43,383 nt of DNA from Bacillota bacterium (GTDB lineage: Bacteria; Bacillota; Clostridia; Christensenellales; Pumilibacteraceae). Positions 9,001 to 15,531 of the stretch are shown here, one piece after another. The stretch covers positions 1 to 43,383 of the forward strand of contig WRAP01000015.1 of NCBI GenBank assembly GCA_009780135.1, in the 5' to 3' direction. Each line of letters opens with the position of its first letter. The stretch's first letter is position 1. Below the pieces are notes generated by a model. That model worked only from the letters and a program-made list of their open reading frames with translations, was not told the origin of the DNA and made no database searches. A program made the translations under genes and the position numbers.

Positions 9001-11892
9001 AAAATTAGTGTTACTACTACTAGTCGTAACCTCTCTTTCTACTATTGCACCCCTAATATCAATTTGATGTCTTGGAATATGTGAATTTGTACCATTTGAA
9101 ACATAGCCGATTATGCCACCTGCATGATTTGCTACAGAGTTTACCACAAATGTACCGGCTGCATTATTATGAACACGAATACCGTTTCTTGGAGCAACAC
9201 CAAGTATAGGATTGGTACCTATATTTACTACATGCCCATTATTTCCACCAACAGGATTAGCACCTACAACCGTACCTATTATGCCTCCGGCAGAATGGTT
9301 AGGATTATTAGAAGTAATTGATGTAGCAAATATACCGCCTCTTATGTGAGTATCATTTATATTTATTATACTGGTAGCAGGAAGAAGCTCACCAATAGCG
9401 CCTATTACACCACCCGTAGCGGAAACTCCCGTTATACTGCCGCTAACTTCTACTCTTCTTATATAAACAGTTCTAATACCACCGATAGTACTTGCCGCCA
9501 AAGAACCTATAACACCACCGGTACCGTTGCCGGCTGTGACTCCGTTAGCACTAATATTTCCGTTTATTGTAACAACGAAATGATTACCAACATTAAGCAC
9601 ATGATTAGTATCGGTTCCGCCGCCGGTAACTCGACCCACAATACCACCCGCATTAATTGTTCCGTTTACATTGCTATTTACTACTGTTCTGTTTATATCT
9701 ACTGTAGTAGCCGCACTACCACTAAACCTACCGATTACTCCGCCTGCATAACTACCACTAACCGATCCGTTAACTGTAACCGTATGCGTAGTGCCGCCTA
9801 TATTTATATTTCCTATATTTATGGTATTGGCACTTCCTATCGAAGCTACACCACCTATAATCCCGCCTGCAAACCCAGTTCCGCCTACTATAGTAGCACC
9901 CATTGTTACTCTGTTTACAGTTAAAGTTGTTGCCGCACTACCCCCAACATTACCAATTAATCCGCCTACATTGCTACTAGTACCCGAATTGTTAATATTT
10001 CCGCTTATTGCAATATTACTACCGCTATTAATATTGCCAATCTCTATTATTTGAGCTCCTCCGAGAACAGCAAGATTACCTATAATCCCACCAACAGCAA
10101 TTGCACTTGTTCCAACCGGTTCGATTCTTCCTGTAGCAGCAACTGTAATGTTATTGATATTAGCAACAATACTAGAAGGAAGAGCAGTAGGAGCAACCGT
10201 ACCAACATATGTACCGATTATTCCGCCAACATGAGTTGTTCCTCTAATGTTACCGGTTATTGTAACGCCGTTTATATTAACATTTCTAAAAGGATTACTG
10301 CCTACATTTATGTTGCCAACAACACCGCCTACATTGCCACCGCTAATAGTAGCGGCAATAACAACATTTTGCTGTACATCAATAGTATATCTGCTGCGGT
10401 TTATACTACCAACAATACCGCCTGCATGGCTTCCCGATGTTTGAACTCCATTTATTGTACCGCCTATCGTAGTATCTCTAACAACTATTTCTAAACCTAC
10501 ATTGTTAGCATTACCACCTTGGCCGTTTATTGCACTACCTACAATACCGCCTGCACTTGTGACACCAGATCCGGCAGTTACAGTAGCTGTAGGAGCTATA
10601 AGAGAGTTTCTTACATCTATTCTTCTGTTTGCTACGCTAACACCGCCGCTACCTTCTACATGACCCACAAAACCAGCAACCGATCCTGCGGTGATACCCG
10701 CCCTCATTGTATTGTTAACAGCTCCCCTTAGTGTTGCATTATTAAAATTAACTGTAACAGCATTTTGACCAAGCCCCGTTGATAATCTGCCGACAAAACC
10801 ACCGACAGGCTTATTATTAAGATTTGTAGCACTTATATTACCGGTTGCCGTTACAGTCGAATTAGTTATATTTAGCACATTGGCACTCATATTACTTGCA
10901 CCCATTTCTCCTACAAAACCGCCTACTCCTCCTGCATGATTAGCTCCGCTTACTGCTACTGTATTATTTACTGAACTAGAAATATTGCCGCCTACATTAA
11001 CATCGGTGATGTTTGTTGTTAAATTATCAGTGCGTAAAAAACCTATAATACCACCAACAGCATTGTTACCCTGTGTGTTACCTACGGTACCGTTCATATC
11101 AACTTTACTAATATTTACCGGAAAATTACTTGAACCTACAGTACCAATGATACCGCCCACACCGTGTATGCTTGATAAAGTACCGTTATAACGAGAAATA
11201 AGTGTACTAGTGCTATCTATACTAATATTACTTATATCTACTCCGATAGGCCCTGAACCCGCGGTGCGACCTACTATAAAACTGGAAGTCTGTAAATTAG
11301 TATCTACTTCTAAACGAACAAAATCAATTCCACTAAAAAAAACATGACCACCCATTTCAGGAGTAGCTCTACCAATCCTTGCATTGTTAGCGGCATATCC
11401 GATAAAAGCTTGAGCGGTATTCATTCTTAGATTACTAATAGTTACTCTACTGCCGTTAGTGACAGGACTTATAATTCCGCTAATACTACCCGTGAAAGCG
11501 ATATTTTGATTATGAGCTACAGGAAACCACCTATGTGCCCCCATATTAAGATGCCTTTCTATAAGAAAGTGTTGACTTCTTGCAGCCGCTTGAGTATTAA
11601 CTAAATGCCCAAAGCGTGCTAACTGCTCTGGCGTATGTATTCGCCACGGATTAGCGGCTGTACCTGTTCCGCCCGCAAAACCGGGTGCTATATTAGCAGC
11701 ATCGTTCCACATGGTGGATGGCATATTTTCGAATGCCATATGATTTCCGCCGGGCAGTCGGTCATAATCCGGCACATCGTTATTGAGAATGCCTGCAACC
11801 ATGATCGCAGAGAATGCAATTGCACAAATTGCAACTGCGAATACACATGTAAAGATAATTTTTGTAAGTTTGTTCATAGGAGATTTTGTCAT
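1..11892 (-). CDS. Giant secreted GLUG / InlB B-repeat surface protein (3' end outside window)
   Basis: An open frame of 3964 codons runs from the ATG at 11892 off the left edge; I read triplets through nearly all of it and saw no in-frame stop. The start follows AGGAAA about 10 bases upstream; the next in-frame ATG (11877) has no such site. Residues about 8-36 are a signal peptide or N-terminal membrane segment. Residues about 70-1160 are GLUG-type repeats with a recurring GGIIG / GGxVG core every 30-50 residues, expected to form a beta-helix-like rod. Residues about 1250-1690 resemble fibronectin-like modules (PAPVIS, AGNN, SAHSNEI). From about 1690 to the edge are InlB B-repeats (Listeria-Bacteroides type) with GW(Y/F/W) cores and ends in YARW. 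Such proteins are adhesins or surface scaffolds; ligand and cell-wall anchor are not visible because the C-terminus is missing. Confidence 0.93.
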   Translation of the reverse strand, partial: MTKSPMNKLTKIIFTCVFAVAICAIAFSAIMVAGILNNDVPDYDRLPGGNHMAFENMPSTMWNDAANIAPGFAGGTGTAANPWRIHTPEQLARFGHLVNTQAAARSQHFLIERHLNMGAHRWFPVAHNQNIAFTGSISGIISPVTNGSRVTISNLRMNTAQAFIGYAANNARIGRATPEMGGHVFFSGIDFVRLEVDTNLQTSSFIVGRTAGSGPIGVDISNISIDSTSTLISRYNGTLSSIHGVGGIIGTVGSSNFPVNISKVDMNGTVGNTQGNNAVGGIIGFLRTDNLTTNITDVNVGGNISSSVNNTVAVSGANHAGGVGGFVGEMGASNMSANVLNITNSTVTATGNISATNLNNKPVGGFVGRLSTGLGQNAVTVNFNNATLRGAVNNTMRAGITAGSVAGFVGHVEGSGGVSVANRRIDVRNSLIAPTATVTAGSGVTSAGGIVGSAINGQGGNANNVGLEIVVRDTTIGGTINGVQTSGSHAGGIVGSINRSRYTIDVQQNVVIAATISGGNVGGVVGNINVGSNPFRNVNINGVTITGNIRGTTHVGGIIGTYVGTVAPTALPSSIVANINNITVAATGRIEPVGTSAIAVGGIIGNLAVLGGAQIIEIGNINSGSNIAISGNINNSGTSSNVGGLIGNVGGSAATTLTVNRVTMGATIVGGTGFAGGIIGGVASIGSANTINIGNINIGGTTHTVTVNGSVSGSYAGGVIGRFSGSAATTVDINRTVVNSNVNGTINAGGIVGRVTGGGTDTNHVLNVGNHFVVTINGNISANGVTAGNGTGGVIGSLAASTIGGIRTVYIRRVEVSGSITGVSATGGVIGAIGELLPATSIININDTHIRGGIFATSITSNNPNHSAGGIIGTVVGANPVGGNNGHVVNIGTNPILGVAPRNGIRVHNNAAGTFVVNSVANHAGGIIGYVSNGTNSHIPRHQIDIRGAIVEREVTTSSSNTNFAGGIIGAMQARGSNIAIGTPGLAMVNPCVRIENSHSTNHRVVTGGVAGGVIGGINTDGSSLPNLSNVIDINNTNVVGVVSSTANNSAVGGFIGRLGAVLAGTFTGNAVSVNNSGIISRTNRYGDILSTTQTTTQNMGGVVGEINTGSGSGTRSSVNFENVVVMGRFSRTGMTHSGANATRAGRLVGNVAGNLLQLGVGRVDTQDIVTPTTFDWQLTEAQTFTFPAIPTSFIGNRPVPKGSNVFHIYHNLAYVQFSPAIGTAPNTISSINGYGPTIVNGNVTFALPMEIPELADNQRFLYWSGGTGQYQPGDDITIQSNNSVSLIAMIETLLDAPVISRVGTTTTITWDAVPGAIGYEISVSGVNGGAWMFISSAIYSNGVYSYNVIAHIRPAATQNFRVRALPLNPSTHGTSNPSNTVSFRYILPPPAPVISVQYGAHTATIHWNAVYLNWSAAIGSGSAGFATHYAVYRNGVRVFTSDRPWASNHTGAAESFDITPHLVAGNNIITVRSVWQADFNSPWSAHSNEITIYRLAAPVVTRTGGNSDSIARWNVIPNATGYEFRFDGGFYTTWTPVTGHTIENGVVLFDVTPYRYPWVNGHNLLVRAISSVTQVVTSLYDPVMFPVWWAPPAPVISQQGTTTTIQWQAVDVTHWQGFTWLQFVRSYHIYNNGVRVATVGDPLTSGGNGPGLNILWEFDVTPHLVAGNNRFTVTTHVQDPNMHPSSAHSNHIDIWRYGVTFTGHDDGAAHNVLVVSGGSFTLPEIINNRLPNQRFRGWYVQGDAQRRNPGFTVTNVTQHLTVTADWETLYAVTFVNHNDASVSNLTGIYVTQSFRLPTFSNFYLTGDRANQNFVGWWAPILDMRPGEPTLVWTLLLEGEYAFMEGGNLTISAVWSINVTFTEHHYPHPNHLNFTWILPSTHHTQAVDFIWPTISAAGMRPGHTHHGWGSQPFGEGPTFGTPGQNAGQPTGLNAHASYMAQWQRYAYHFTFTNHAQGTDLDEWVNISSTFTFPIPTATGNREGYRFDGWYFNNAPVTGHTMSVPSGTGDREFVAQWTRIHMVIFTNHDDDTDFDMQVPHGNPINVPSSGDLTPRAFLEFRGWRINGTGNIIQPGAAITSITADTNFVALWTPLFTYYAPVWNPSFPGNAVAVQEQRISITGNVIGNSITLMNPTTIGAIPGSHMHNALQVWEFEGWLVGGNLMQPGEQITGLGADVLGIGIHGQWVFRSFTITYNNLESGDTNTNPNTFGGGNFTEVGGVWGLHLANASRNGWNFLGWYTTPNFASGTRVTVLTAFQNHILYARWNQLVFNITFTNHDNGTVFNTTVNYGDSVTMPAVTDITARTLQMLRGWQINGTGQVHAHEATVTNITADTNFVAIWTPSFRYYAPNSNAPFTGPDVFVVAHSLSLNSGDGTVANHLLINPATSSLFDSVMAIYNFHGWYIHNGTQYVLRQPTFMLTAFVSGDTGISIRGSWSFRSFTITYNNIESEDTNTNPNSFTGNDFTEVGGVWGLHLANASRNGWNFLGWYTTSNFASGTRVTVLTAFQNHTLYARWQEIEYTLTFNNIIAGDTNTNRTTFTLNDLPFNLVDASRDGYAFLGWFTNAAFTGTAVTQVTAAGNQTFYARFVRNFTITYIGLPTGATNTANPTTFNITNTGYTTFVAPDLPTGLTFVSWQIVGQPQDTFILEWFDIVSLPLSLLAQGDLGTPGDSGSTVFFGGNLILRALIREATITYSNLHGAAANNPTGFYNFASNQYDGLWSFRPILPHTLVAPANRAGFSFAGWYSTSTFDIGTEVTEITEIGIRTIWARWNVISFTITYNNLVYTYGGHTFTGTHSNPATFTINNFVNHAFCPIADDDLFGMELLPASRAGWTFLGWYTSSNFASNTRIYVITQLTNHTLYARWQANNFTIQYNSNIPALASNSITGSTANSNHVFGAGSGAASNGFSLLGWTFQGWATTPTGTITFVQPGDNVDLVFPNVTNGSTVTLYARWAANEWLLTFVYNDATSGYGTPSMYVIFDGQYGWLPEPEKTGYTFGGWWTHDGTGGNWGTEILTTTVVSINSNHNAYARWNSDAFLVRYNANQPSNASRNVTGTMANSNHMYGTASALRNNTFALEGWVFMGWATTPTGSVVYQNGATILRNFGDIPAIDGDIVDLYAVWQARNIIITFSSNIPATASNSIVGTMGQSTHAFDTASNLANNQFTLAHWQFVGWSFNPSHMHPRVPFVVNGASLAPTIFDWALEHGSLHTDEVSLTLTLYAIWRPTTFVMVEWNYNGADLSGDIEMGRTVMFDLRYDQISHASTGAILTAPTPIPIPSRTGFTFAGWWTQDGTTNGEWGTEVLPSTMVTTTDDHTLHARWTPIPYTLTFNNIIAGDTNTNRTTFTINDLPFDLVDASRDGYAFLGWFTNAAFTGNAVTQVTAIGNQTFYARFVRNFTITYTLVPDGATNNDPTTFNVTTGTILLAQLTNLPTGWEHIRWEIWAVSEDYLEPGWFSLGELHLGLIAGLTAGSVHHAGFNITVALRDAGLQIRAVIRQGVVTYNNLQGATHTNPTQLYSTHVLPITLATPTDRTGWNFIGWFNHLTAGTEVTQITAFSNQTIYARWQAIEYTLTFNNIIAGDTNTNRTTFTINDLPFDLVDASRDGYAFLGWFTNAAFTGTAVTQVTAVGNQTFYARFVRNFTISYVAYHGNNRLTDFTFTPNNPTTYNITTLHTTFADPTNLPNGWQFFAWEIWAPSSDYGINEWFHFISLPLSDIAGFASNQAYDNGQFVINTIMRNAGLQVRASVVPIPYNLTFNNVVASEHSNPSTFNITQLPFNLSDASRVGHTFRGWYTTSNFAEGTRATQVTAIGHQTFYARWTVNEYTISFNTHGGTAVSPITQDFGTAVTQPADPTREGFTFLHWSLTADGTAFTFPTTMPAGGLTLHAVWGGDYSITWFNRDGTVLLVVNANRGAVITPPATVPYISGYRFVRWDGFTPGMLVLGDHSFTAVYEEYPVELFDIS
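961..1182 (-). repeat. InlB B-repeat module, near-identical copy 1 of 3
   Basis: A 222-base (74-codon) unit inside the giant gene that recurs almost base for base at 1693-1914 and 4114-4335. It encodes a B-repeat with the cores RDGYAFLGWF and NQTFYARFV. Such near-identity at DNA level points to recent duplication or gene conversion. Confidence 0.85.
1693..1914 (-). repeat. InlB B-repeat module, near-identical copy 2 of 3
   Basis: Second copy of the 222-base unit, with only a few substitutions relative to 961-1182. It lies 732 bases from copy 1, a multiple of three, so recombination between copies would keep the frame. Confidence 0.85.
4114..4335 (-). repeat. InlB B-repeat module, near-identical copy 3 of 3
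   Basis: Third copy of the 222-base unit. It keeps the same frame as the other two copies and lies 2421 bases from copy 2, again a multiple of three. Confidence 0.82.
4348..5850 (-). repeat. 750-base tandem duplication of a multi-module B-repeat block
   Basis: The segment 4348-5097 repeats at 5098-5847 with a period of 750 bases (250 codons). The first 237 bases of each unit (4348-4584 and 5098-5334) are nearly identical and encode the same module (core NGWNFLGWYTT). The rest is more diverged but keeps module order and protein motifs (TADTNFVA, YYAP, SFRSFTITYNN). Confidence 0.8.
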
Positions 11893-12174
11893 AACTTTGT
11901 TTTCCTTTTCTTTTGTGGGCTAGTTAAGGATATGCCCTTGTTTTATAAACGATTACTATCGCTCAAATTTGATTTCCTCTTAATGTTTATGTAGAGTTGT
12001 TTTAATTATGTATACTTCGATAATACGCTTGAGAAGCCCAAAAAAGAACATATCACTACGTAGTACGCAATGTATGCCTTTTATACATAAAATTATAAGA
12101 TTTTATAAGTATTTTTGCATAAATATGTAAGTTATGTACGAAAAAGTATTGAGAGTTTTCGCACACGCTAGCTT

Positions 12175-12203
12175 ATTATATACTAAAAAGATTTTTTTGT
12201 CAA
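12175..12203 (-). promoter_or_regulatory. Consensus sigma-A-type promoter for the giant surface protein gene
   Basis: On the minus strand, TTGACA (12203-12198) is followed after 17 bases by TATAAT (12180-12175), a full match to the vegetative consensus. Transcription would start near 12168, giving a leader of about 275 bases before the ATG at 11892. Confidence 0.75.
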
Positions 12204-12364
12204 TAAAAATTTTTAGTTTTTTAACATTTTTTTCGCCTATTTTTAATTGTATGGTTAAATTAGTTATAAAAAGTATCAAAATATATCTATTTTATACAAA
12301 AAACAATATAGCTTATTGTCTTTTACTTTATAAATACTATCAAAAAAACATAAGATATTTTGAA

Positions 12365-12404
12365 AAACGAAAAAACCGACGGAGACAAAATAGCCTCCGT
12401 CGGT
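12365..12404 (-). terminator. Rho-independent terminator after the solute-binding protein gene
   Basis: Ten-base perfect stem (12375-12384 with 12395-12404, arm ACCGACGGAG) with a 10-base loop. On the minus strand it is followed by a T-rich tract. It lies about 48 bases past the stop codon at 12452. Confidence 0.85.
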
Positions 12405-12451
12405 AAAATCTTCGATTTATTTTTGATAATTATGTACCAACTCTGTTTTTA

Positions 12452-14038
12452 TTACAACCAAGGATCATGCCAAATGACACTACTTGATCTATTAGTTAAA
12501 AATGTTACTGGAGCTTCATTGCAAATTCGTTCTCTCAATTCTGCAAACATTGCTTGCTTAACATCAGAGTCTCTTTCTATTAGTAGACGATTTGTTAAAT
12601 AATCAACATTAGAGTTATAAAACCAGTTAATATTGCCCAATCCTTGACTATTAAAATTGTGCCTGTAAGCTTCTAGCCCAAAAGAAAAGTCTGTATTCTT
12701 AATAAAAATATCAATTGTTCCAGCCATAAAATTCATTCTAATCCATTCACTACACCACGACTCAATAAAATCTATATTAACTTGTAAATTAAATCCATCT
12801 GACGCATTTAATGCTTCTAACGAAGGTAATAAACTCGGAAGTAAATTATTTTCAGCAAATCTACGATACTCCAAATTATCTGGCATAACAATTTTTATCT
12901 CTCTCTCTGTCATTCCTAATTCGGCAAAAATTTGTGCACCTCTGTCAATATTAAGTATATCCAACACTGGCGGTGGTGGAAGAAAGCAACACATACAAAA
13001 AGGAGGACACCATATAAAGGGGGGAATCAAATCATGCCAAGAAATATTGCCATCTATTAAGTATGAAAGCCCTCTAACTAGCTCTCTATTGTAAGAATTC
13101 ATTGTAATAAAATTATCTGATGCCCATGTAACACTTCTTAACCGTTGCAGCTCATCCCATGTTACAACGCTTAAATACCCCATATCGACCGCACCGGTTT
13201 CCACCATCGATATAAGCGTAGATCTATAATTCACCACTTGGACCTCAAGTGTAGATGCACTTAGTTTTATTTCAGAAGAAGGAAGTCCTTGTTCCTCACG
13301 CCAATAATTGCCATTAAAGGTTAACATCATTGAATCATTAACATGTTCCCACTCTATTACAAATCGTCCCGAACCAACGACATTAGACCAAGACAACTCA
13401 GTATTCAAATTATGTATTCTAGTTATACCCGCAGCAGGCATAGACATATTATGCCAAAATTGATATAGGCTTATGCCGTATAAATGAAAATAGATTCTAT
13501 TATAATCAATTGCCTCAGCAGAAACACCACGCCATACTCTATACATATCTGTACCTGGGAAATTTTTGGAATAATTAACAAGCTCCTCAATAGACAATGC
13601 AGTTAAAGGTGTACGATCCGTAAAAGTAGTACCTGGTAAAAGAGTGATTTCAAGTATATTACTTTGATAATAGTAATTCCACTGATAAACTAAAGTGTTT
13701 TCAGGTCCTACCATTTCGGGCATAAGCAATCTGTCAAACATTAAATCTGAAATCCAGTTTGCAGGTGCAAAATTACCGCTTCTCCTAAAATGCGGCAATT
13801 CAGGGAAATTCGGCACCGCCATAACAGCATGCTGTGTGCTGGGCTGTATAACTGAAAATGGATTATCCATAACATCTTGATCAACCATATGATGGCTAAT
13901 CGCTCCGGTAGATGCATGGCAATAAGAAACATCTGCCTCTGCATGCGGATTCGGAGCCGGCGTAGCTGCTGTGAGCATTGCGATAAATGCAAACATCAAT
14001 ACAGCAACTAAAATTCGGGTAAGTTTTGTTTTTTTCAT
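12452..14038 (-). CDS. Secreted solute-binding protein, family 5 (peptide/nickel ABC type)
   Basis: 528 residues. An N-terminal signal peptide (KKTKLTRILVAVLMF, then hydrophobic to about residue 26) is followed by a divergent SBP_bac_5 (DppA/OppA-like) fold: an early ISDLMFDRLLM stretch that matches the family's region after the first strand, then LPGTTFTDRTPLTA, the counterpart of the usual region describing substrate entry into the lobe. Family members capture oligopeptides or similar solutes and hand them to an ABC permease. No lipobox cysteine is seen, and no permease or ATPase gene lies nearby, so partner and substrate are unknown. An unusual Cys/Pro-rich insert, CPPFCMCCFLPPPP, lies near residue 345. 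AAGGAG stands 8 bases before the ATG. The family assignment is by motif and length only. Confidence 0.72.
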   Translation of the reverse strand: MKKTKLTRILVAVLMFAFIAMLTAATPAPNPHAEADVSYCHASTGAISHHMVDQDVMDNPFSVIQPSTQHAVMAVPNFPELPHFRRSGNFAPANWISDLMFDRLLMPEMVGPENTLVYQWNYYYQSNILEITLLPGTTFTDRTPLTALSIEELVNYSKNFPGTDMYRVWRGVSAEAIDYNRIYFHLYGISLYQFWHNMSMPAAGITRIHNLNTELSWSNVVGSGRFVIEWEHVNDSMMLTFNGNYWREEQGLPSSEIKLSASTLEVQVVNYRSTLISMVETGAVDMGYLSVVTWDELQRLRSVTWASDNFITMNSYNRELVRGLSYLIDGNISWHDLIPPFIWCPPFCMCCFLPPPPVLDILNIDRGAQIFAELGMTEREIKIVMPDNLEYRRFAENNLLPSLLPSLEALNASDGFNLQVNIDFIESWCSEWIRMNFMAGTIDIFIKNTDFSFGLEAYRHNFNSQGLGNINWFYNSNVDYLTNRLLIERDSDVKQAMFAELRERICNEAPVTFLTNRSSSVIWHDPWL

Positions 14039-14070
14039 TTTATTTTTCTCCTTAAAGTCATAAATTTACA

Positions 14071-14124
14071 TTTTTATAATATAACTGCAATCCAAATTAA
14101 CAGTTTACAGTTATATTATAAAAA
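14071..14124. repeat. 17-base perfect inverted repeat in front of the solute-binding protein gene
   Basis: Arms at 14071-14087 and 14108-14124 are perfect reverse complements, entirely AT-rich apart from a CAGTTAT core, with a 20-base spacer. It sits between the BspA-like stop (14143) and the solute-binding protein start (14038). On the minus strand no U-run follows, so it is not a textbook terminator; it could be an operator or an mRNA-stabilising or processing hairpin. Confidence 0.6.
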
Positions 14125-14142
14125 AATAATTACTGATACTCA

Positions 14143-14922
14143 TTATAGTTCTACTATATTAAAATTAAAAGATTGTCTCCAATTCGAATCTCTCATATAC
14201 CATTCCCATGAGCCACGCGGCACAAATAGCGTAACATTAGAAGACATCCCCTCAAATGTTCTCCAATCAGTCTCAGGCGGTCCAGGTCTTAAGCTAACAA
14301 CGGTTCTAAGATTTGTTGCACCGAAAAACACATATGCACCAATACTTCTGATAGTTGCTGGAAATGTTAGCATATTTAAAGTTGTTCGATTTCTAAATGC
14401 ATTATCACCTATGCGGGTAACTTGTCTGCCGTTTATTGTAGCGGGTATAGTAACCGAAGCGGAAGTGTCAAAAGATGACAAAATTTCAACTGTGTTATCA
14501 TAAAGAATACGATAATTAAACAATACTGGTGGAGGCATTTCTATTATATTAAAATTAAAGGATTGTCTCCAATTCGAATCTCTCATATACCATTCCCAAG
14601 AACCGTAAGGTACATATAATCTAACATTAGAAGACATACCATTAAATGTTCTCCAATCAGTCTCAGGCGGTCCGGGTCTTAAACTAATAACGGTTCTAAG
14701 ATTTATAGCGGCAAAAAATACATCTGCACCGATAGATTCAATACTCTCCGGAAAAGTCAGTGTTTGAAGATTAAATCTATTTCTAAACGCACTATCACCT
14801 ATACGGGTAACTTGTCTGCCGTTTATTGTAGCGGGTATAGTAACCGAAGCAGAAGTATGAAAAGAAGCTATAATTTCAACAGTATTATCGGGTAAGATTT
14901 GATATAAAAATTCCCCCGACTG
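14143..14922 (-). repeat. 390-base tandem duplication within the BspA-like gene
   Basis: The same DNA recurs with a 390-base (130-codon) period, for example from 14158 and from 14548, with few substitutions. The two encoded domains differ at scattered positions only, so the duplication is fairly recent. Confidence 0.85.
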
Positions 14923-15090
14923 ATTAACTGTTGCTACAATGCTTTGTTCTTCTTCTTGCATTGCATTTGCACTAGTTTGTCCGACAAACTGAATGCAAAA
15001 AATTGATACTGCAACCATAAAAAATAAAGTTGCTACTATGGCAAATGTAATAAGTTTGCCGTTTTTCTTAATATTTATTTTGTATTCCAT
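14143..15090 (-). CDS. Secreted BspA-like leucine-rich repeat protein, two tandem domains
   Basis: About 315 residues. A signal peptide (hydrophobic residues about 13-38, cleavage likely after ANA at 43) precedes two near-identical 130-residue domains. Each has the LRR_5/BspA pattern: VTIPATINGRQVTRIG, a SAFRN/NAFRN step, LTFP...SIG, then a conserved end SWEWYMRDSNWRQSFNFN. BspA-type proteins are surface adhesins or host-protein binders. I chose the ATG at 15090 because AAGGAAA lies 10 bases upstream and the signal peptide then starts normally. An in-frame ATG at 15156 has AAGGAGG 13 bases upstream and would add 22 basic residues; it is a real alternative. Confidence 0.82.
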   Translation of the reverse strand: MEYKINIKKNGKLITFAIVATLFFMVAVSIFCIQFVGQTSANAMQEEEQSIVATVNQSGEFLYQILPDNTVEIIASFHTSASVTIPATINGRQVTRIGDSAFRNRFNLQTLTFPESIESIGADVFFAAINLRTVISLRPGPPETDWRTFNGMSSNVRLYVPYGSWEWYMRDSNWRQSFNFNIIEMPPPVLFNYRILYDNTVEILSSFDTSASVTIPATINGRQVTRIGDNAFRNRTTLNMLTFPATIRSIGAYVFFGATNLRTVVSLRPGPPETDWRTFEGMSSNVTLFVPRGSWEWYMRDSNWRQSFNFNIVEL

Positions 15091-15264
15091 GATTAATAAA
15101 TTTCCTTTTGTATTTTTATTGTATTTTATTTTAATCCTAATCGCAATTTTCTCCATACTATCACTGCATCCTCCTTATATGCGAGATAGCTAAATTTGGT
15201 TTTAATTGTTTTAGATTAATAACTATGGGGACTGATTTGTAAATAATTTAGGAATATTCCTAAA

Positions 15265-15324
15265 CTACTGCAACGCAAACATCAATACCGTAACTAAAAT
15301 TCGGGGGAATTTTGTTTTTATCCT
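15265..15324 (-). pseudogene. Signal-peptide remnant of a lost paralogue of the solute-binding protein
   Basis: Read on the minus strand, 15318-15268 encodes KTKFPRILVTVLMFALQ and then a TAG at 15265-15267. This matches KTKLTRILVAVLMFAF at the start of the solute-binding protein at 14038, both in protein and in DNA. The start codon region is degraded and nothing of the mature protein follows. It is the front end of a duplicated gene left behind by deletion. Confidence 0.7.
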
Positions 15325-15474
15325 TGTAGAAATTAAATTTTATCCTTCTACATTATGAGGGTGCTTCAAAGGGCAAAAGGTTGCATTTTGTTTAAAAAAT
15401 AGTACTTTAGTACTAGTAAATAGAGTTGTTTTTTGTAAAAAAATAATACTAAAGATATTATTTTAAAGAATATA

Positions 15475-15510
15475 AAAAATACCGACAAAAACAAATTAGT
15501 CTTTATCGGT
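15475..15510 (-). terminator. Rho-independent terminator of the obgE-nadD group
   Basis: On the minus strand, 15510-15499 pairs with 15492-15481 over 12 bases (two G-U pairs) around a six-base loop, followed by a T-rich tract. It lies about 20 bases after the stop of the nadD fusion gene. Confidence 0.75.
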
Positions 15511-15531
15511 AAAATCCTTGATTTTTATTTT

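Larger units (their letters stand above)
11893..12451. other. AT-rich intergenic region upstream of the giant gene
   Basis: 559 bases without a credible gene. It contains, in order, the long 5' leader of the giant gene (about 11893-12168), its promoter (12175-12203) and the terminator of the upstream solute-binding protein gene (12365-12404). A plus-strand frame at 12134-12406 has no ribosome site, is composed of low-complexity AT sequence and overlaps the promoter and terminator, so I do not call it. Confidence 0.7.
15091..15531. other. Intergenic region with remnant and terminator
   Basis: About 440 bases between the BspA-like gene and the end of the nadD fusion gene. It holds the AAGGAGG-bearing leader of the BspA-like gene, the signal-peptide remnant at 15265-15324 and the terminator at 15481-15510. 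I see no clear promoter and no other gene. Confidence 0.6.

Noticed and set aside
304-11994. Many plus-strand open frames of 60-190 codons opposite the giant gene
   Set aside because: Most lie exactly antisense to its codons and are created by its biased codon use; they have low-complexity Ser/Thr/Tyr/Asn sequence and no ribosome sites.
12134-12602. Two overlapping plus-strand frames (90 and 80 codons)
   Set aside because: AT-rich, no ribosome site, overlapping a promoter, a terminator and the end of the solute-binding protein gene.
14071-14124. Hairpin as terminator of the BspA-like gene
   Set aside because: Very AT-rich stem and no U-run after it on the minus strand; kept only as an inverted repeat.
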